DNA of 8,049 nucleotides from Flavobacteriales bacterium. GTDB taxonomy: Bacteria; Bacteroidota; Bacteroidia; Flavobacteriales; UA16. Each line of letters begins with the position of its first letter. Within the stretch, counting starts at the first letter, position 1. Of this stretch, positions 5,135 to 8,049 are shown one piece after another. The DNA is taken from contig NYTZ01000126.1 in assembly GCA_002683735.1 (NCBI GenBank), positions 1 to 8,049 of the forward strand. Direction: 5' to 3'. The position numbers and the translations under genes were made by a program. The notes below the pieces were generated by a model. That model ran no database searches. It worked only from the letters and a program-made list of their open reading frames with translations, and was not told the DNA's origin.

Positions 5135-8049
5135 TTGCGCGTTGCGTTGTTGGCAAACGTCCTCGAATACCGTCCCCGCCTTGATCGCGTCTCCGCTTTC
5201 CGTTCCAACGGGGCGCGCATCGCCTTTCTTTTGTTCATGCTCGCATTCACCTCGAGCGCCGCTGCACAAAGGGTGGAAGTCCGCATCCTGCAAGCGGGAC
5301 AGATCACCCGGGACCCGGCCGTGGTCGAGGGACAGCGTCTGGTCGGGAATGTCCGGTTGTCGGTGGATCAAGCCGTGGTGGCATGCGACAGTGCCTGGCG
5401 GTATCCGGACGGCGCGTTCCGTTTGATGGGCGATGTGGTGGCCGATGACGGTCCGGTGCGCATGACCGGAGACGTTCTGGAGCTCGATCCGGAGGTGGGC
5501 ATCGGGTCCATGACTGGGGAAGAGGTGCGCATTGTGGATTCGACAAATCCGTATGAAATGCGCACTTTATCCACAGAAAAATCGACGTATGCATTCCGAG
5601 ATGGGGTGGCTACCTACTCCGATGGAGGTGTGGTGACGACGTCAACGGAGCAGATCGAAAGTGCTTCAGGGACCTTCTTTCGGGACGAGCGCAAGTTCCG
5701 TTTCGAAGGCGATGTGCGCATGACCATGGACACCTTGGAGGTCCGTTCCGAGCAGGTGGTGTACCTGCCCGATGCCCGCGTCTTGCATTTCCCCATGAAG
5801 GCGGAGGTCCGCCATCCACAGGGTGGGGTGTCTGGCAGCCGTGGTCATTGGTCCATGGAGGTCAGCGAGGGTTGGTTCACGGGCGAGTCAGGTGCGCAGG
5901 CCAGGTTCATGGATGGCGATGTGGAAGTGCTGGCGGACAGCCTTGTCCTGGCGGACAGCTTGGGCCTTGCTTTCGGGGAGGTCGCGATTCGTGACACCTT
6001 GGATCGGTACCGGTTGCGCGCGGATTCCGCCCGCTTCGGCGCTCCGGAGGCGGAAGGTGATGAGGCCAACCACATCGCGTTGATGGGGCAGGCATCGGCT
6101 TGGATTCAAGATGGGGATGCACCACTTGAGGTGCGGGGCCCAGCGCTTGACATCCGGCAAGGTGTTGCAGGGCGGCAATTGGCGGCCGGTCATGGCGCGG
6201 TGCTCCACTTCGAGGAGGTGACTGCAGCGGCGTCCGCCTTGTTCTGGGATGAGGAATGGGGGCGGGTTGACCTCGATGGGGACCCGGTTTTGTGGAATGG
6301 TCAAGATCAGCTTTCCGGGGATTCCGTCCGCCTGTTTCTGGTGGATGGGCGGCCAGAGCGTCTGGAAGTGCGCGGTCATGCATTCGTATCAAGTCCAGCC
6401 TCAGACGGCTTGCTGAACCAATTGGCGGGTCGGGATTTGGATGGCCTGTTTGAACGAGGACGCTTGACCACCTTGGACCTGGTGGGCAATGGCCGCACCT
6501 TGTATTTCGCAGATCCAGACAGCCAAAAGGTGGCCCAGACCGCCTTGGACTCCCTGCCCACACCCTTGCCCCAGGCCAACCGCGCGGCTTGCACTGAGAT
6601 TCGGATGCGGTTGGATTCAGCTGGCTTGGCGTCCATCGTCCTCTTGGCATCGCCGGTGGGCCAGTTTGCCGACCTCGCTGCATTGGCGGCCGTGCCCCTA
6701 GATGGTGCTCTCGATGCGGCCCATTTGCCGGGCTTCCAATCTCGACTTCGCCCAGATACCCTGACGCCCTTGCCGACGAGCGGTCACCCTGCACCATTCC
6801 TTCAGGTGACACCTTGGGTCCTGCCGCCGGATTCCCTGCTCCCGGAAAGGGAGGACCCAATCGATTACCAGTCTGCGGACAGCATCGTGTTTCACGTCCG
6901 GGACGAACAGGTGGCCCTGCACGGCGAAGCCAAGGTGGAGACGGTCGGCATCGAACTGAAGGCGGCGCACATCGACTATTTCGCCAGCAACCGGCAGATC
7001 GAAGCCGGGGGCGTGCCTGACAGCACTGGGGCCTTGACCGGCCGACCGGTCTTCACCCAAGGCGGGCAGTCTTTCACGCAGGACGGGTTGAGCTATGACC
7101 TCAACAGCCGCAAAGGCCTCAGCCGGCAGGCGGTCACCCAGGAAGGCGAGCTCACCTTCCACGCGGAACGGGCCAAGCGTTTTCCCGATGGCCGCATTTT
7201 CCTCAAGGGCGGCATGTTCTCCACTTGCGATGCGCCCAAGCCGCACTTTCACTTCCATTTGACCCGCGGCTTGCTCGTCCCCAATGAAAAGGTGGTCAGC
7301 GGTCCGATGTACGTCAAGGTGCGGAAGGTCCCCCTCCCGGTGGGCCTGCCCTTTTTCTGGTTTCCGCAGAAGCAGGAACGCAGCCGGGGCATCCTGTTTC
7401 CCAGCTTTGGAAACGGGCGCGAATTGGGGTATTTCATCAAGGACCTCGGGTGGTACGAGCCCCTCGGTGAACACTGGGATGCCCGGATTCTAGGTGACCT
7501 CTACAGCCGGGGGACATGGCGGCTGTCCGCCGGGACGCAATACCGTTACCGCTACCGGTTCAACGGCAACTTCAACATCAGTCGCTCGAGCATTGTCTCT
7601 GGAGGAACCGCGGGCGATCCCGGGGCTTCGCGACGCACAGAGTTTTTTGTCCGTTGGAGCCACAGTCAAGACCCCAAGGCCAGGCCGAATGGGCGGTTCA
7701 ATGCCAATGTGAACTTTGGATCTTCCGGCAATTTCCGCTCCCAACTGAACAGCTCTCAAGAGGACTTCTTGTCCAACACCTTCTCGTCCAGCATCAACTA
7801 TAATGCCTCCGTTCCGGGCAAGCCGGTCAGCATCACGGCCACGGCGCGACACAACCAAAACAGCAGCACGGGACGGGTGGATTTGGTGGTGCCCTCGCTG
7901 GGCATCAATGTGAGCCGATTTGAATTGCCGTTGTCGCGCATCCTCAATCCCGATGCTGTGACGTCCAAGTGGTACGATCGCATTGGCGTCACTTATGCGC
8001 TGAAGTCCGAGCAGCGCATCAGCGGAACCGACAGCACCCTGTTTGACGA
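5135..8049 (+). CDS. lptD: OstA-like / LptD fusion protein, LPS transport to the outer membrane (3' end cut by window edge)
   Basis: One uninterrupted frame (about 971 codons in the window) joins two proteins of the Lpt pathway, which carries LPS across the periplasm and inserts it into the outer leaflet. Order: signal peptide (about 5216-5266, hydrophobic AFLLFMLAF then SSAAA-Q); OstA-like/LptA-type beta-jellyroll repeats (about 5270-6754, with NQLAGRDLDGLF and GNGRTLYFAD near the end, then GFQSRLRP); a ~37-residue Pro-rich linker (6755-6865); then LptD with its own N-terminal jellyroll (6866 to about 7140), the FSTCDAPKPHFHF and GILFPSFGNG plug motifs (about 7210-7430) and the first outer-membrane barrel strands (YRYRYRF, FFVRWSHSQDPKA). 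Roughly 450-550 residues of barrel should lie beyond the right edge. The first in-frame ATG (5237) would cut the signal peptide in half, so initiation is probably at a TTG (5135, 5147 or 5150); 5135 is the most upstream. An in-frame TAG at 5096-5098 limits the start. Separate ostA and lptD genes are usual in Bacteroidota, so the fusion is notable. Confidence 0.85.
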   Translation, partial: MRVALLANVLEYRPRLDRVSAFRSNGARIAFLLFMLAFTSSAAAQRVEVRILQAGQITRDPAVVEGQRLVGNVRLSVDQAVVACDSAWRYPDGAFRLMGDVVADDGPVRMTGDVLELDPEVGIGSMTGEEVRIVDSTNPYEMRTLSTEKSTYAFRDGVATYSDGGVVTTSTEQIESASGTFFRDERKFRFEGDVRMTMDTLEVRSEQVVYLPDARVLHFPMKAEVRHPQGGVSGSRGHWSMEVSEGWFTGESGAQARFMDGDVEVLADSLVLADSLGLAFGEVAIRDTLDRYRLRADSARFGAPEAEGDEANHIALMGQASAWIQDGDAPLEVRGPALDIRQGVAGRQLAAGHGAVLHFEEVTAAASALFWDEEWGRVDLDGDPVLWNGQDQLSGDSVRLFLVDGRPERLEVRGHAFVSSPASDGLLNQLAGRDLDGLFERGRLTTLDLVGNGRTLYFADPDSQKVAQTALDSLPTPLPQANRAACTEIRMRLDSAGLASIVLLASPVGQFADLAALAAVPLDGALDAAHLPGFQSRLRPDTLTPLPTSGHPAPFLQVTPWVLPPDSLLPEREDPIDYQSADSIVFHVRDEQVALHGEAKVETVGIELKAAHIDYFASNRQIEAGGVPDSTGALTGRPVFTQGGQSFTQDGLSYDLNSRKGLSRQAVTQEGELTFHAERAKRFPDGRIFLKGGMFSTCDAPKPHFHFHLTRGLLVPNEKVVSGPMYVKVRKVPLPVGLPFFWFPQKQERSRGILFPSFGNGRELGYFIKDLGWYEPLGEHWDARILGDLYSRGTWRLSAGTQYRYRYRFNGNFNISRSSIVSGGTAGDPGASRRTEFFVRWSHSQDPKARPNGRFNANVNFGSSGNFRSQLNSSQEDFLSNTFSSSINYNASVPGKPVSITATARHNQNSSTGRVDLVVPSLGINVSRFELPLSRILNPDAVTSKWYDRIGVTYALKSEQRISGTDSTLFD
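5930..5959 (+). repeat. Tandem 12-base direct repeat inside the OstA-like domain
   Basis: CTGGCGGACAGC occurs at 5930-5941 and again at 5948-5959, offset by 18 bases, so the protein reads LADSLV then LADSLG. The spacing keeps the frame. It may be a small in-frame duplication of a beta-strand/turn unit in the jellyroll; it could equally be chance in a repetitive beta fold where ADSL-type turns recur. Confidence 0.5.

Noticed and set aside
5078..5371. 98-codon N-terminal extension of the amidase to an ATG at 5371
   Set aside because: It would overlap the first ~240 bases of the fusion gene, place the hydrophobic export segment far inside the protein and adds no recognisable domain.
5907..6860. 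Minus-strand open frame of 317 codons inside the OstA-like region
   Set aside because: Pro/Arg/Gly-rich product with no domain, exactly opposite recognisable OstA-like coding sequence.
6698..7474. Minus-strand open frame of 258 codons opposite the OstA/LptD junction
   Set aside because: The sense strand carries conserved LptD motifs; the antisense product shows no known family features.
7541..7558. Triple TACCGN hexamer
   Set aside because: It encodes the alternating YRYRYR of a barrel strand, a normal pattern for LptD; no sign of a functional DNA repeat.

Overview
The window looks like chromosomal DNA from a GC-rich member of the Bacteroidota, most likely a Flavobacteriales-type lineage. 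This is inferred from three things: the Bacteroidota-style sequences of the MCE protein, the SPOR-like-tailed amidase and the OstA/LptD proteins; a TAnnTTTG-type promoter box in the divergent intergenic region; and the lack of convincing Shine-Dalgarno sequences before most genes. The high GC makes long antisense reading frames common. None of these looks like a gene.

Layout. Five genes lie on the minus strand and read right to left from about 5077 to the left edge: an N-acetylmuramoyl-L-alanine amidase (3869-5077), an MlaD/MCE-family lipid-transport protein (2812-3858), a membrane-bound cytochrome-b-like/4Fe-4S protein (1423-2796), a CCG-domain (HdrB-like) iron-sulfur protein (625-1416) and the first 190 codons of a FabG-type 3-oxoacyl-ACP reductase (cut by the left edge). 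Gaps between them are 10, 15, 6 and 52 bases, so at least the first four are probably one transcript. On the plus strand, diverging from the amidase, one very long open frame runs from about 5135 past the right edge.

The plus-strand frame is the most interesting item. Its first ~480 codons after the signal peptide match the Bacteroidota OstA-like (LptA-type) periplasmic protein, and from about 6866 it continues, with no stop and no second signal peptide, into a typical Bacteroidota LptD (beta-jellyroll, plug motif and first barrel strands). In Bacteroidota these are normally two separate genes. Here they appear as a single OstA-LptD fusion joined by a ~37-residue proline-rich linker, which would tie the LPS bridge covalently to the outer-membrane translocon.

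Together the genes deal mainly with the cell envelope: LPS export to the outer surface (OstA-LptD), lipid trafficking (MCE), peptidoglycan cleavage (amidase) and fatty-acid synthesis (FabG). Inserted among them is a two-gene Hdr/DsrMK-like redox module that probably exchanges electrons with the quinone pool; its partner cannot be read from this window. No RNA genes, mobile elements, CRISPR arrays or clear terminators were seen.
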